The notes below the pieces were generated by a model. That model was not told the origin of the DNA and made no database searches. It saw only the letters and a program-made list of their open reading frames with translations. Made by a program: the position numbers and the translations under genes. Of a DNA stretch of 64,000 bases, positions 30,640-40,737 are shown piece after piece; positions within the stretch are counted from its first letter, which is position 1; the number at the start of each line of letters is the position of its first letter. The DNA is from Stenotrophomonas mori (lineage in GTDB: Bacteria; Pseudomonadota; Gammaproteobacteria; Xanthomonadales; Xanthomonadaceae), in the NCBI RefSeq assembly GCF_023556335.1, contig NZ_JAIKTS010000002.1, forward strand, positions 1 through 64,000. The letters are read 5' to 3'.

Positions 30640-31161
30640 TTATTTCAGGTTGGCCAGCATCCAGTCCACGGCGGCATGGATCTGCGCCTCGCTGAGGCCG
30701 GCATTGCCGCCCTTCGGCGGCATCACCCCGCCATCGGGGCCGGTATAGCCCTCGATGGCGTGCTTGTAGAGGGTATCGGCACCCTGTGCGATGCGCTTGT
30801 CCCAGTGCGAGTGGTCCAGGGTCGGCGCCAGGCCGACGCCGGTCAGGTGGCAGGCGGTGCACAGCTTGTCGAAGATCTCGCCGCCGTCCAGGGTGCCCCC
30901 GTAGGCGCCGCCCGCGGCCGCGGCCCGCGCCGCCGCCGCGACGGCCGCCGCGGCCTGCGCCGCCGCGCCGGTGCTGCCGGCGTACACCGCGCCGGCCGGC
31001 GCGATGCGCTGGTTGGTGCGTTCGACGGCAAGCGGCGACGGTTCGGTGGGAATCGCGCCCTGCAGGAACGCCGCGAAGATGATCAGCCCGATCGTGATGA
31101 CGGCCAGAAAGGCGATCACGATGGAAAAACGCTTCAGGAACTGAGAGTCATGATTCCGCAC
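30640..31161 (-). CDS. Membrane-anchored cytochrome c5 family protein
   Basis: This is a 173-residue c-type cytochrome. The N-terminus has one transmembrane helix without obvious cleavage (FSIVIAFLAVITIGLIIFAAFL, about 12-33), then an Ala-rich linker of about 35 residues. The C-terminal class I heme domain has CTACH for heme attachment and Met ligand candidates in VMPPKGG. It is probably an electron carrier tethered to the periplasmic face of the inner membrane. It is followed by its own terminator, and TetR is encoded upstream in the same direction. Confidence 0.92.
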   Translation of the reverse strand: MRNHDSQFLKRFSIVIAFLAVITIGLIIFAAFLQGAIPTEPSPLAVERTNQRIAPAGAVYAGSTGAAAQAAAAVAAAARAAAAGGAYGGTLDGGEIFDKLCTACHLTGVGLAPTLDHSHWDKRIAQGADTLYKHAIEGYTGPDGGVMPPKGGNAGLSEAQIHAAVDWMLANLK

Positions 31162-31324
31162 GAGTCAATACCCCTGGCAGGTAGTCGGTGGACCACAGCT
31201 GTCGGCCAGTATAGACCAGCGTCCGGGGCCGACCGCAACGCATCCGGCCGGCGCCGTGCCTCGGGCCCGGCGGCCTTTTCCTCCGCCACCGGGCGCCCGG
31301 CCCCGCGCGCCCGGGCGTCGGCCA

Positions 31325-31942
31325 CTACCGTGCCGCCGGCAACCCGGCGGCACGCAGGCACAGCGCGCAGACCGCCTCCACCAGCTGTTCGCCGTCGCGC
31401 AGGCCGTCGCGGCTGGGCGCGGTCGGCCCGACCAGGGCCTCGGTGAACGCACCGACGATGCAGGCCGCGCTGATGTCCAGGTCCTGGGGCGGCAGCTCGC
31501 CCGCCGCCACGCCGTCGGCGAGGATGCGCCTGAACACGTCGCCGAACAGGCGCCGGCAGCGGATGCGCTCGGCATCGACCTGGGGATCGACCGGCTCGGC
31601 GATGAAGGCATAGGCCAGGCTCGGGCCCGCCAGTGCCCGGCGCACGAACGAGGCCACCGCCCGCTGCAGCCGCTGCGGCGCCGGCAGCGCCTCGTCCGCG
31701 ATCGCCGACAGGATCTCCAGTTCGTACGCCACCGCCGCGCTGAGCACTTCCACGAACAGCTCCGCCTTGGACTGGAAATGCCGGTAGATCAGCCCGGTGG
31801 AGACGCCGGCCTCGGCCGCGACCGCGGTGACCGGCGCATTGCGGTAGCCCCCGCTGGCGATCAGCCGCCGCGCAGCGGACAGGATCGCCGCCCGGTTGCC
31901 GGCAAGGCGTTTCTCCATCCGTTCCGAGCGCTGGTAGGCCAT
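31325..31942 (-). CDS. TetR-family transcriptional regulator
   Basis: This is a 205-residue regulator. The N-terminal helix-turn-helix is NRAAILSAARRLIASGGYRNAPVTAVAAEAGVSTGLIYRHFQSKAELFVEVL. The C-terminal ligand/dimer domain (ELEILSAIADEALPAPQRLQRAVASFVRRALAGPSLAYAFIAEPVDPQ) resembles that of fatty-acid or acyl-CoA metabolism TetR proteins. It is divergent from isovaleryl-CoA dehydrogenase with a 140-bp gap containing dyads, so it probably represses the leucine-degradation genes in response to an acyl-CoA. The ligand is inferred. Confidence 0.88.
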   Translation of the reverse strand: MAYQRSERMEKRLAGNRAAILSAARRLIASGGYRNAPVTAVAAEAGVSTGLIYRHFQSKAELFVEVLSAAVAYELEILSAIADEALPAPQRLQRAVASFVRRALAGPSLAYAFIAEPVDPQVDAERIRCRRLFGDVFRRILADGVAAGELPPQDLDISAACIVGAFTEALVGPTAPSRDGLRDGEQLVEAVCALCLRAAGLPAAR

Positions 31943-31957
31943 GGCGCGATTCTAGGA

Positions 31958-31979
31958 TCAATTATTGAATTTGTGTTCA
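31958..31979. promoter_or_regulatory. Candidate TetR operator between tetR and liuA
   Basis: TCAATTATTGA (31958-31968) is an 11-bp palindrome, overlapped by TGAA-TTTGTG-TTCA (31966-31979). Both lie in the AT-rich island of the divergent tetR/liuA gap, the expected place for an autoregulatory TetR site. Confidence 0.35.
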
Positions 31980-32082
31980 CTTTTTTATCCGGACCCGCTA
32001 GGCTGCGCGGAAACGCCCGTGCCGACGGCCATCCGTCCCCCCACCCCGGAGCGCCCCGCCAAGCAGTACTGGAGCCGCCCCC

Positions 32083-33246
32083 ATGCACGTCCCCACCCTG
32101 TCCTTCGATCTCGGCGAAGAGATCGACCTGCTGCGCGACAGCGTGGCGCAGTTCGCCGCGGCCCAGATCGCCCCGCTCGCCGGGGAGGCCGACGCCGCCG
32201 GCCGCTTTCCCGCCCACCTCTGGCGCCAGCTTGGCGAACAGGGACTGCTGGGCATGACCGTGGAGGACGCCTACGGCGGCACCGGCATGGGCTACCTGGC
32301 GCACGTGGTGGCGATGGAGGAGATCTCGCGCGCGTCCGGCGGCATCGGCCTGTCCTACGGCGCGCACTCCAACCTGTGCCTCAACCAGCTGCGCAAGAAC
32401 GCCAGCGAGGCGCAGAAGCGCGCCTACCTGCCCAGGCTGTGCAGCGGCGAGCACGTCGGCGCGCTGGCGATGAGCGAGCCGGGCGCCGGCTCGGACGTGG
32501 TGTCGATGGCGCTGCGGGCCGAGCGCCGCGGCGACCACTACCTGCTCAACGGCAGCAAGATGTGGATCACCAACGGCCCGGATGCCGACGTGCTGGTGGT
32601 CTATGCCAAGACCGACCCGCAGGCCGGCGCGCGCGGCATCACCGCGTTCATCGTCGAAAAGGGCATGAAGGGCTTCAGCACCGCGCAGAAGCTGGACAAG
32701 CTGGGCATGCGCGCCTCGCCTACCTGCGAGCTGGTGTTCGACGACTGCGAGGTCCCCGCCGGGAACGTGCTGGGCGAGGTCGGTGGTGGCGTGAAGGTGC
32801 TCATGTCCGGGCTGGACTACGAGCGCGTGGTGCTCGCCGGCGGCCCGCTCGGGCTGATGGCCGCGGCGCTGGACGTGGTGCTGCCCTACGTGCACGAGCG
32901 CCGGCAGTTCGGCGAACCGATCGGCACCTTCCAGCTGATCCAGGCCAAGCTGGCCGACATGTACGTCGGCCTCAACGCCTGCCGCGCGTATGTCTATGCG
33001 GTGGCGCGGGCCTGCGACCAGGGCCGCACCACCCGCCAGGACGCGGCCGGGGCGATCCTGTACGCCGCCGAGAAGGCGACCTGGGCGGCCGGCGAGGCCA
33101 TCCAGATCCTCGGCGGCAACGGCTACATCAACGACTATCCCACCGGCCGCCTGTGGCGCGACGCGAAGCTGTACGAGATCGGCGCGGGCACCTCGGAGAT
33201 CCGCCGCATGCTGATCGGGCGCGAGCTGTTCCAGCGCACGGCATGA
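32083..33246 (+). CDS. liuA: Isovaleryl-CoA dehydrogenase
   Basis: This 387-residue FAD acyl-CoA dehydrogenase oxidises isovaleryl-CoA to 3-methylcrotonyl-CoA in leucine degradation. Motifs are [16 protein letters not shown] (FAD/substrate), [20 protein letters not shown], and [43 protein letters not shown]. The catalytic Glu of this subfamily lies in the G helix: [11 protein letters not shown], Glu247, rather than in the YEG motif, where Gly/Ala-type residues follow YEI. That distinguishes it from medium-chain dehydrogenases. It starts the liu block and is followed by the MCC beta gene after 207 bp. Confidence 0.93.
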   Translation: MHVPTLSFDLGEEIDLLRDSVAQFAAAQIAPLAGEADAAGRFPAHLWRQLGEQGLLGMTVEDAYGGTGMGYLAHVVAMEEISRASGGIGLSYGAHSNLCLNQLRKNASEAQKRAYLPRLCSGEHVGALAMSEPGAGSDVVSMALRAERRGDHYLLNGSKMWITNGPDADVLVVYAKTDPQAGARGITAFIVEKGMKGFSTAQKLDKLGMRASPTCELVFDDCEVPAGNVLGEVGGGVKVLMSGLDYERVVLAGGPLGLMAAALDVVLPYVHERRQFGEPIGTFQLIQAKLADMYVGLNACRAYVYAVARACDQGRTTRQDAAGAILYAAEKATWAAGEAIQILGGNGYINDYPTGRLWRDAKLYEIGAGTSEIRRMLIGRELFQRTA

Positions 33247-33453
33247 TGGAAGCCGCCCTCCGTCCGGCGTGAGCGCGGCGGTCCGCCATCCGCCGCGCTT
33301 CCCCTGTCCCCGCGCAGGGGCGGCGCGCGGCGCAGGGAAGGGACAGAACGTACGGGATGCCCCGCGTGGATCTTCCCGAGGCGTCGCCCGCTCCTCACCC
33401 GCCCTTCGGGGCAGCCTCTCCCAGGGGGAGAAGGAAACCGCAGGACATCTGCC

Positions 33454-35064
33454 ATGACCGTACTGAAAACCCGGCTGCAACCCGGCAGCGAGACGTTCGA
33501 AGCCAACCGCGCGGCGATGCAGGCCGTGGTCGACGACCTGCACGCCACACTGGAACGCACCGCACGCGGCGGCAGCGAGGGGGCCCGCGCCAAGCACACC
33601 GCACGCGGCAAACTGCTGGTGCGCGAGCGGATCGACGCGCTGCTCGATCCGGGCAGCCCGTTCCTGGAGATCGCGCCGCTGGCCGCGCATGGCATGTATG
33701 ACGACCCGGTGCCCTGTGCGGGGCTCGTCGCCGGCATCGGCCGCGTGTCCGGCGTGGAATGCCTGATCGTCGCCAACGACGCCACCGTCAAGGGCGGCAC
33801 CTATTACCCGGTCACGGTGAAGAAGCACCTGCGCGCGCAGGAAATCGCGCAGCAGAACCGCCTGCCCTGCCTCTACCTGGTCGATTCCGGCGGCGCCTTC
33901 CTGCCGCTGCAGGACGAGGTATTCCCGGACCGCGACCACTTCGGGCGCATCTTCTACAACCAGGCCAACCTGTCCGCGCAGGGCATCCCGCAGATCGCCT
34001 GCGTGATGGGCAGCTGCACCGCCGGCGGCGCCTACGTGCCGGCGATGAGCGACGAGACGGTGATCGTCAAGGAGCAGGGCACGATCTTCCTCGGCGGCCC
34101 GCCACTGGTGAAGGCCGCCACCGGCGAGGTGGTCAGCGCCGAGGAACTGGGAGGCGCCGACGTGCACACCCGCATCTCCGGGGTCGCCGACCACATGGCC
34201 GACAACGACCTGCAGGCGCTGGCGCGGGTGCGTGCGATCGTCGCCAGCCTCAACCGGCGCCCGCCCGCACCCGGCGTGGCGCTGCTGCCCGGCGAGGAAC
34301 CGCTGTTCGACGCACGCGATCTGTACGGGGTGATCCCCGCCGACACCCGCAAGCCCTACGACGTGCGCGAGGTGATCATGCGCGTGGTCGACGGGTCACG
34401 CTTCGACGAGTTCAAGCCGCGCTACGGCAATACGCTGGTCACCGGCTTCGCGCACGTGCACGGGCACCCGGTCGGCATCCTCGCCAACAACGGCATCCTG
34501 TTCTCGGAGTCGGCGCTGAAGGGCGCGCACTTCATCGAGCTGTGCTGCCAGCGCGGCATCCCGCTGGTGTTCCTGCAGAACATCACCGGCTTCATGGTCG
34601 GCCGCAGGTACGAGCACGGCGGCATCGCCAAGGACGGCGCCAAGCTAGTGATGGCGGTGGCCAACGCGCGGGTGCCCAAGTACACGGTGGTGATCGGGGG
34701 TTCCTTCGGCGCCGGCAACTACGGAATGTGCGGGCGGGCGTACTCGCCGCATTTCCTGTGGATGTGGCCGAACGCGCGCATCGGGGTGATGGGCGGCGAG
34801 CAGGCCGCCAGCGTGCTGGCCACGGTCAGGCGCGACGGCATCGAGGGCAAGGGCGGGCAGTGGTCGGCGCAGGAGGAGGATGCCTTCAAGCAGCCGATCC
34901 GCGACCAGTTCGAGCGGCAGGGCCATCCTTACTACGCCAGCGCGCGGCTGTGGGACGACGGCGTGATCGATCCGGCGGATACCCGCCGGGTGCTCGGGCT
35001 GGCGCTGGCTGCCAGCCTCAATGCCCCGGCGCAGGACACGCGGTTCGGCGTGTTCCGGATGTGA
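33454..35064 (+). CDS. liuB: 3-methylcrotonyl-CoA carboxylase beta (carboxyltransferase) subunit
   Basis: This 536-residue subunit transfers CO2 from carboxybiotin to 3-methylcrotonyl-CoA. It has both crotonase-fold carboxyltransferase halves: [58 protein letters not shown] and [20 protein letters not shown] in the first half. The second half has [59 protein letters not shown]. GFMVGRxYE and the length separate it from PccB and AccD. Partner of the biotin subunit encoded downstream. Confidence 0.95.
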   Translation: MTVLKTRLQPGSETFEANRAAMQAVVDDLHATLERTARGGSEGARAKHTARGKLLVRERIDALLDPGSPFLEIAPLAAHGMYDDPVPCAGLVAGIGRVSGVECLIVANDATVKGGTYYPVTVKKHLRAQEIAQQNRLPCLYLVDSGGAFLPLQDEVFPDRDHFGRIFYNQANLSAQGIPQIACVMGSCTAGGAYVPAMSDETVIVKEQGTIFLGGPPLVKAATGEVVSAEELGGADVHTRISGVADHMADNDLQALARVRAIVASLNRRPPAPGVALLPGEEPLFDARDLYGVIPADTRKPYDVREVIMRVVDGSRFDEFKPRYGNTLVTGFAHVHGHPVGILANNGILFSESALKGAHFIELCCQRGIPLVFLQNITGFMVGRRYEHGGIAKDGAKLVMAVANARVPKYTVVIGGSFGAGNYGMCGRAYSPHFLWMWPNARIGVMGGEQAASVLATVRRDGIEGKGGQWSAQEEDAFKQPIRDQFERQGHPYYASARLWDDGVIDPADTRRVLGLALAASLNAPAQDTRFGVFRM

Positions 35065-35407
35065 TGGCCACCGGCATGAGGCATGCCGAACTGGAAGGCC
35101 GCGCCTTTGCTTCGGTTCCTGCCGTCGCCTCCGCTTCTCCGGGCTCCCTTCCCCAGCGACGGAGCCGACGGACGAGGCCCGCAGGGCGGGGTGCATCGAT
35201 GCACGCCGTTTTTCGACACGACAAGGATGCCGTGTCGAACGATCCCGGCGGCGGAGCGGACCCGATGCGCGCCGCGCATCGGACGCGAAGGCAGGGAGTG
35301 CTTTCTTTTGGCCACCTTTTCCTTGCACGAGCAAAGAACAGCGGCTCGCCCCCCGACAGGGGAGCGAACGCTTTTCAATCCTTCAAGCTGCCGCCGTGCA
35401 GCACGTC
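35065..35407. repeat. Structured non-coding spacer between liuB and liuD
   Basis: These 343 bases hold no supportable gene. They contain a 10-bp palindrome GCATCGATGC (35193-35202), a stem TTCGACACG/CGTGTCGAA (35212-35220, 35231-35239), and a stem CCGATGCGC/GCGCATCGG with a 3-base loop (35262-35270, 35274-35282). A T-rich tract with CTTTCTTTTGGCC and a segment TTGCACGAGCAAAGAA follow. The last part recalls dispersed intergenic sequences common in xanthomonad genomes. In other liu clusters liuC (a hydratase) may sit here. Confidence 0.45.
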
Positions 35408-37396
35408 ATGGACAACGCCATGTTCGACAAGATCCTGATCGCCAACCGCGGCGAGATCGCCTGCCGCGTCATCGCCACCTGCCACCGCCTGGGCATCGCC
35501 ACGGTGGCGGTGTATTCGGACGCCGACCGCGACGCGCGGCACGTGCGGCTGGCCGACGAGGCCGTCCGCATCGGCCCGGCGCCGGCGGCGGACAGCTACC
35601 TGCGCGGCGAGGCCATCCTCGAGGCCGCGCGCCGCACCGGCGCGCAGGCGATCCACCCCGGCTACGGCTTCCTGTCCGAGAACGCCGGTTTCGCGCGGGC
35701 CTGCGCCGAGGCCGGCATCGTCTTCATCGGCCCGCCGGCCAGCGCCATCGACGCGATGGGCGACAAGAGCGCGGCCAAGGCGCTGATGCAGCAGGCCGGC
35801 GTGCCGCTCACGCCCGGCTACCACGGCGAGCGCCAGGAGCCCGCGTTCCTGCGCGCGCAGGCCGACGCCATCGGCTATCCGGTGCTGATCAAGGCCAGTG
35901 CCGGCGGCGGCGGCAAGGGCATGCGCCGGGTCGAGGCCAGCGCGGACTTCGAGGCGGCCCTGGCCAGCTGCCAGCGCGAAGCACAGTCGGCGTTCGGCAA
36001 CGCGCACGTCCTGGTGGAGAAATACATCGAGCGGCCGCGCCACATCGAGATCCAGGTGTTCGGCGACGGCCACGGCAACATGGTCCACCTGTTCGAACGC
36101 GACTGCTCGGTGCAGCGCCGCCACCAGAAGGTGCTGGAAGAGGCCCCCGCGCCCGGCATGAGCGAGGCCCGCCGTGCCGCGATGGGCCAGGCCGCCATCG
36201 ACGCCGCACGCGCGGTCGGCTACGTCGGTGCGGGCACCGTGGAGTTCATCGCCGCGCCCGGCGGCGAGTTCTGGTTCATGGAAATGAACACCCGCCTGCA
36301 GGTCGAGCACCCGGTGACCGAGATGATCACCGGCACCGACCTGGTCGAATGGCAGCTGCGGGTCGCCGCCGGCCAGCCGCTGCCCCGGACCCAGGCGCAG
36401 TTGCGCATCCAGGGCCATGCCATCGAAGCGCGGCTGTACGCCGAGGATGCCGATCGGGGGTTCCTGCCCTCCACCGGCCGCCTGCACCATCTGCACCTGC
36501 CGGCGGCCGGCGCCCATGTCCGCGTCGATGCCGGGGTCGAGCAGGGCGATGCCATCACCGCCTACTACGACCCGATGATCGCCAAGCTGATCGTCCACGA
36601 CAGCACCCGGGAACGGGCGCTGCAGCGCCTGCAGCAGGCACTGGGGCACTGCCGGGCGCTCGGCGTGACCACCAATGCCGACTTCCTGCGGCGGCTGGTG
36701 ATGACCCCCGCCTTCCGCGACGCCGACCTCGATACCGCGCTGATCCAGCGCGAACACGCCGCGCTGGAGGTCGCCCGGCACGCGCCGCACGCCCATGACT
36801 GGGCGCTGGCCGCGGTCCTGGCCGCCAGCGCCACCGGCACCGCCGGGCGCGGCGGCTCACCGTGGGCGCTGGCCGACGGCTGGCGCCTGGGGACGGCCGC
36901 CCCGCGGCAGGTCACCCTGCAGGCCGGACCGCAGCGGCGCACACTGCCGGTGCACGGTGGCGACGGCCACTGGCAGGTGCGGCTGGAAGACGACACCGTG
37001 GTCGTCACCGGAACGGTCGGCATCGATGCCTTCGCACTGCAGGTGGCGGGCGTGCTGCGGCGCGGGCCGTACCTGTACCAGGCCGGCGACCTGCAGCTGC
37101 TCGCCGGCGCCTCGGCGCTGCGCCTCACCCTGCACGACCCGGTGGCCGATGCCGCGCAGCCGGGCGACGACGACAGCGGCCTGCTGGCACCGATGCCCGG
37201 GCGCGTGGTCGCCCTGCTCGCCGAACCGGGCACGCGGGTCGCACGCGGCACGCCGCTGCTGGTGATCGAGGCGATGAAGATGGAGCACACCCTGCAGGCG
37301 CATGCCGACGGCGTGGTCGAGGGCTACCGCGTGCGCAGCGGCGACCAGGTGGAGGACGGCGCGGTGCTGGTGGATTTCCAGGCCGCCGACGCCTGA
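35408..37396 (+). CDS. liuD: 3-methylcrotonyl-CoA carboxylase alpha (biotin) subunit
   Basis: This 662-residue subunit carries biotin carboxylase and biotin carrier domains. The start ATG 35408 (ATG 35420 also possible) gives [24 protein letters not shown]-grasp motifs are KASAGGGGKGMRRV, ERDCSVQRRHQKVLEEAPAP and [21 protein letters not shown] middle domain (about 450-580) follows, and the C-terminal biotinyl domain has IEAMKMEHTL with biotinylated Lys624. With LiuB it carboxylates 3-methylcrotonyl-CoA. No clear ribosome site lies upstream, and the structured spacer precedes it. Confidence 0.95.
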   Translation: MDNAMFDKILIANRGEIACRVIATCHRLGIATVAVYSDADRDARHVRLADEAVRIGPAPAADSYLRGEAILEAARRTGAQAIHPGYGFLSENAGFARACAEAGIVFIGPPASAIDAMGDKSAAKALMQQAGVPLTPGYHGERQEPAFLRAQADAIGYPVLIKASAGGGGKGMRRVEASADFEAALASCQREAQSAFGNAHVLVEKYIERPRHIEIQVFGDGHGNMVHLFERDCSVQRRHQKVLEEAPAPGMSEARRAAMGQAAIDAARAVGYVGAGTVEFIAAPGGEFWFMEMNTRLQVEHPVTEMITGTDLVEWQLRVAAGQPLPRTQAQLRIQGHAIEARLYAEDADRGFLPSTGRLHHLHLPAAGAHVRVDAGVEQGDAITAYYDPMIAKLIVHDSTRERALQRLQQALGHCRALGVTTNADFLRRLVMTPAFRDADLDTALIQREHAALEVARHAPHAHDWALAAVLAASATGTAGRGGSPWALADGWRLGTAAPRQVTLQAGPQRRTLPVHGGDGHWQVRLEDDTVVVTGTVGIDAFALQVAGVLRRGPYLYQAGDLQLLAGASALRLTLHDPVADAAQPGDDDSGLLAPMPGRVVALLAEPGTRVARGTPLLVIEAMKMEHTLQAHADGVVEGYRVRSGDQVEDGAVLVDFQAADA

Positions 37397-37520
37397 CGGC
37401 GGCCGCGCGCGGGCGCCGTCAGCGGCCACCGGCCCTGCCGGACCGGTGGATGCCCCGCCATGCTCCCTGCGCCACCGCACCGCCCTGGCGGTACGGTGGC
37501 GCCGCGACCGGCGGCCGGGG

Positions 37521-38852
37521 TCAGGCCGCCTTTTCCGACGCGAACTGCGCTTCCTCGGTGGAGCCGGTCAAGGCGGTGACGCTGGAAGCGCCCCCCTGGA
37601 TCACCGTGGTCACGTCGTCGAAATAGCCCGCGCCCACTTCCTGCTGGTGCGAGACGAAGGTATAGCCCTGCCCGCGCGCGGCGAACTCCGGTTCCTGCAC
37701 CTGCTCCACGTAGTGGCGCATGCCCTCGCCGCGCGCATAGTCGTGGGCGAACTTGAAGGTGTTGAACCAGTTGATGTGGATGCCGGCCAGGGTGATGAAC
37801 TGGTAGGTGTAGCCCAGTGCGGCCAGCTCGTCCTGGAAGCGCGCGATGGTCCGGTCGTCCAGGTTTTTCTTCCAGTTGAACGACGGCGAGCAGTTGTAGG
37901 ACAGGCGCTTGCCCGGGCTGGCCGCGTGCACCGCCTGCGCGAACTCGCGGGCGAAGCCCAGGTCCGGGGTGCCGGTCTCGCACCACACCAGGTCGGCGTG
38001 CGGGGCGTAGGCCACGCCGCGGCTGATCGCCTGCTCCAGGCCGTTCTTCACGCGATAGAAGCCTTCGGCGGTGCGCTCGCCGGTGACGAACGGTGCATCG
38101 TTCGGGTCGACGTCGCTGGTCAGCAGGTTGGCCGCCTCGGCGTCGGTGCGGGCCAGCACGATCGTCGGCACGCCCAGCACGTCGGCCGCCAGGCGCGCCG
38201 CCGACAGCTTCTGGATCGCCTCCTGGGTCGGCACCAGCACCTTGCCGCCCATGTGCCCGCACTTCTTCACCGCGGCCAGCTGGTCCTCGAAATGCACCGC
38301 GGCGGCGCCGGCGACGATCATGTTCTTCATCAGCTCGTAGGCGTTGAGCACACCGCCGAAGCCGGCCTCGCCGTCGGCGACGATCGGCAGGAAGAAGTCG
38401 ATCGCGTCCTTCTCCTCCAGCCTGCCGTCGACGATGTTCTTCCACTGGATCTCGTCGGCGCGCTGGAAGGTGTTGTTGATGCGCCGGACCATGGTCGGCA
38501 CCGAATCGTAGGCGTACAGCGACTGGTCCGGGTACATGGTCTCGGAGCTGTTGCCGTCGGCCGCCACCTGCCAACCCGACAGGTACACCGCTTCCAGGCC
38601 GGCCTTGGCCTGCTGCATCGCCTGGCCGGCGCTGATCGCGCCGAAGGCGTTGACGTAGCCCTTCTTCGCCTCGCCGTTGACCAGCTTCCACAGCCGCTCG
38701 GCGCCGCGCCGGGCCAGGGTGTGCTCCGGCTGCACGGTACCGCGCAGGCGCACCACGTCGGCGGCGCGGTAGGGACGCGTGATGCCGTGCCAGCGCGGGT
38801 TGGTGTCCCAGTCCTGCTGCAGGGCGTCGATCTGTTGCTGATGGGTGCTCAT
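37521..38852 (-). CDS. aceA: Isocitrate lyase
   Basis: This 443-residue enzyme splits isocitrate into succinate and glyoxylate in the glyoxylate shunt. ATG 38852 follows GAGGAG. Signatures are [21 protein letters not shown], the metal-site [10 protein letters not shown], the catalytic [13 protein letters not shown] (Cys198) and [15 protein letters not shown]. It lies downstream of aceB in the same direction, 113 bp apart, with a long stem-loop between them. It is convergent with liuD. Confidence 0.97.
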   Translation of the reverse strand: MSTHQQQIDALQQDWDTNPRWHGITRPYRAADVVRLRGTVQPEHTLARRGAERLWKLVNGEAKKGYVNAFGAISAGQAMQQAKAGLEAVYLSGWQVAADGNSSETMYPDQSLYAYDSVPTMVRRINNTFQRADEIQWKNIVDGRLEEKDAIDFFLPIVADGEAGFGGVLNAYELMKNMIVAGAAAVHFEDQLAAVKKCGHMGGKVLVPTQEAIQKLSAARLAADVLGVPTIVLARTDAEAANLLTSDVDPNDAPFVTGERTAEGFYRVKNGLEQAISRGVAYAPHADLVWCETGTPDLGFAREFAQAVHAASPGKRLSYNCSPSFNWKKNLDDRTIARFQDELAALGYTYQFITLAGIHINWFNTFKFAHDYARGEGMRHYVEQVQEPEFAARGQGYTFVSHQQEVGAGYFDDVTTVIQGGASSVTALTGSTEEAQFASEKAA

Positions 38853-38900
38853 GGTGGACTCCTCGTTGGGCATGGCCTGCGGGTACGGCGCCGACGACCA

Positions 38901-38931
38901 CCGCGGCGCCGGCGGGTGGCCGGCGCCGCGG
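38901..38931 (-). other. Long intercistronic stem-loop between aceB and aceA
   Basis: CCGCGGCGCCGGC and GCCGGCGCCGCGG form a perfect 13-bp stem with a 5-base loop in the aceB-aceA gap. No T-run follows on the minus strand, so it may stabilise the upstream mRNA or attenuate rather than fully terminate. Confidence 0.6.
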
Positions 38932-38965
38932 TCCGGGCCGGACCTGCAGGAAGGAACGGAAAGGC

Positions 38966-40630
38966 TCAGTCGAGCTGCCGGTAGGCCGGCACGGTCAGGA
39001 ACTCGGCCAGTTCATCGGCACGGGTCAGCGTGTCGAGCAGGCCGATGGCGTCGGCGATGCGCCCGCCGCCGGGCAGCGCCGTGGTGTCGCCCAGCTTCGC
39101 CGGCAGCGTGCGCAGGACGCTGTCGAGCAGGCCGGCATCGATCGCGGTGCCGTCGTCGAGCTGCCGGTCGCCGGCATGCAGCCATTGCCACAGCTGGCTG
39201 CGGCTGATCTCGGCGGTGGCCGCATCCTCCATCAGGTTGTGGATCGGCACGCAGCCGTTGCCGTCCAGCCAGGCGGCCAGGTAGCGCACGCACACCTCGA
39301 CGTTGTTCTCGAAGCCGGCGCGGGTGATGGTGCCCGGGCAGGGCGCGACCAGGTCGTCGCGCGCGACCCGCACGTCGCGGCGCAGCACCGCATGCTGGTT
39401 GGGGCCGGGCATGTGCTCGTCGAAGATCGCACGTGCCACCGGGATCAGCGCCGGGTGCGCCACCCAGGTGCCGTCGTGCCCCGCGCGCACCTCGCGCAGC
39501 TTGTCGGCGCGCACCCGTGCCAGCGCCTGCTCGTTGGCGGCCGGGTCGTGGTTGATCGGGATCTGCGCCGCCATGCCGCCCATCGCATGCGCGCCGCGGC
39601 GGTGGCAGGTCTGGATCAGCAGCTCCGAGTACGCCTTCAGGAACGGCTGGGTCATGGTCACCTGGCCGCGCTCGGGCAGCACCTTGTCGGCATGCCGGCG
39701 GAAGGTCTTCAGGTAGGAGAAGATGTAGTCCCAGCGCCCGCAGTTCAGGCCGACGATGCGGCCGCGCAGCGCGTGCAGGATCTCGTCCATCTCGAACACC
39801 GCCGGCAGGGTCTCGATCAGCACCGTGACCTTGATCTGCCCCTGCGGCAGGCCCAGCATGCCTTCGATGTGCGACAGCGCGGTTTCCCACAGCGCCGCCT
39901 CCTCCATCGACTCCAGCTTGGGCAGGTACAGGTAGGGGCCGCGTTCCTTGCGCATCAGCGCGCGGGCGTTGTGGAAGGCGAACACCGCCGCATCGAACAG
40001 GCCGCCGGCGATCGGCTGGCCATCGATCTGCACGTGCTTCTCGTCCAGGTGCCAGCCGCGTGGGCGCACGATCAGCACCGCCTGCTCGGCGGACGGGCGC
40101 AGCGCATAGGCCTTGCCCGGCCGCCCGTCCACCGCCGGCGCGGTGTACGCCAGGTCGCCGCGGACCGCGTCGATCAGGGTCTGCTGGCCGGCCAGCACGT
40201 TGCGCCAGGTCGGCGAGGTCGAATCCTCCAGGTCGGCCATGAACACCCGCGCGCCGGAATTCAGCGCGTTGATCACCATCTTGGGATCGGTCGGCCCGGT
40301 GATCTCCACCCGGCGGTCCTGCAGCGCCGCCGGGATCGGCGCGACCGTCCAGTCACCGGTGCGGATGGCGGCGGTATCGGTACGGAAATCCGGCACCCCG
40401 CCCTGGTCGAAGAACGCCTGCCGCCGCCGCCGGGCGGCCAGCCGTGCCTGCCGCTCCGGCTCCACCGAGCGGTGCAGCGAGACCAGCAGCGCCAGCGCAC
40501 CGGCCGGCAGCAGCGCCGACTGGCCTGCGAGCCGCGGTGCCACGGTGATGCCCGGCGTCGGGCGGACGGGGACGGGGACGGGGACGGGGACGGAAGGATG
40601 GCTGCAGTGGGCGGTGGCGACAGCGGACAT
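38966..40630 (-). CDS. aceB: Malate synthase A
   Basis: This 554-residue enzyme condenses glyoxylate with acetyl-CoA to malate. The start ATG 40630 was chosen because the upstream extension is promoter-like AT-rich sequence. Signatures are [61 protein letters not shown] (the malate synthase pattern) and [15 protein letters not shown]. Near residues 14-23 a short Val-Pro repeat is encoded by five tandem GGACGG units. First gene of the aceBA unit, divergent from a LysR gene. Confidence 0.96.
   Translation of the reverse strand: MSAVATAHCSHPSVPVPVPVPVRPTPGITVAPRLAGQSALLPAGALALLVSLHRSVEPERQARLAARRRRQAFFDQGGVPDFRTDTAAIRTGDWTVAPIPAALQDRRVEITGPTDPKMVINALNSGARVFMADLEDSTSPTWRNVLAGQQTLIDAVRGDLAYTAPAVDGRPGKAYALRPSAEQAVLIVRPRGWHLDEKHVQIDGQPIAGGLFDAAVFAFHNARALMRKERGPYLYLPKLESMEEAALWETALSHIEGMLGLPQGQIKVTVLIETLPAVFEMDEILHALRGRIVGLNCGRWDYIFSYLKTFRRHADKVLPERGQVTMTQPFLKAYSELLIQTCHRRGAHAMGGMAAQIPINHDPAANEQALARVRADKLREVRAGHDGTWVAHPALIPVARAIFDEHMPGPNQHAVLRRDVRVARDDLVAPCPGTITRAGFENNVEVCVRYLAAWLDGNGCVPIHNLMEDAATAEISRSQLWQWLHAGDRQLDDGTAIDAGLLDSVLRTLPAKLGDTTALPGGGRIADAIGLLDTLTRADELAEFLTVPAYRQLD
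40564..40593. repeat. Five tandem GGACGG hexamers inside aceB
   Basis: A perfect 6-bp repeat, five copies, encodes the Val-Pro run near the malate synthase N-terminus. Being in frame, copy changes would lengthen the run without shifting frame. Confidence 0.85.
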
Positions 40631-40681
40631 GGCGGAACCCTGCGGGTGTCGGGGAGCTCCACCGTGCGACCGGAGACGATT

Positions 40682-40704
40682 ATTGGCAAAACAGTTTTTG
40701 CAAT
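40682..40704. promoter_or_regulatory. Candidate LysR operator between aceB and lysR
   Basis: ATTGGCAAAA-CAG-TTTTTGCAAT is a near-perfect dyad with 8 of 10 positions paired, in the AT-rich divergent gap. On the minus strand a TTGTAT/AATAAT-type promoter for aceB overlaps it, and on the plus strand the LysR gene starts 34 bp downstream. The position fits autoregulation plus control of aceBA. Confidence 0.5.
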
Positions 40705-40737
40705 ACAAAACATAAGCTGTGCTAATAATTACCTGAA

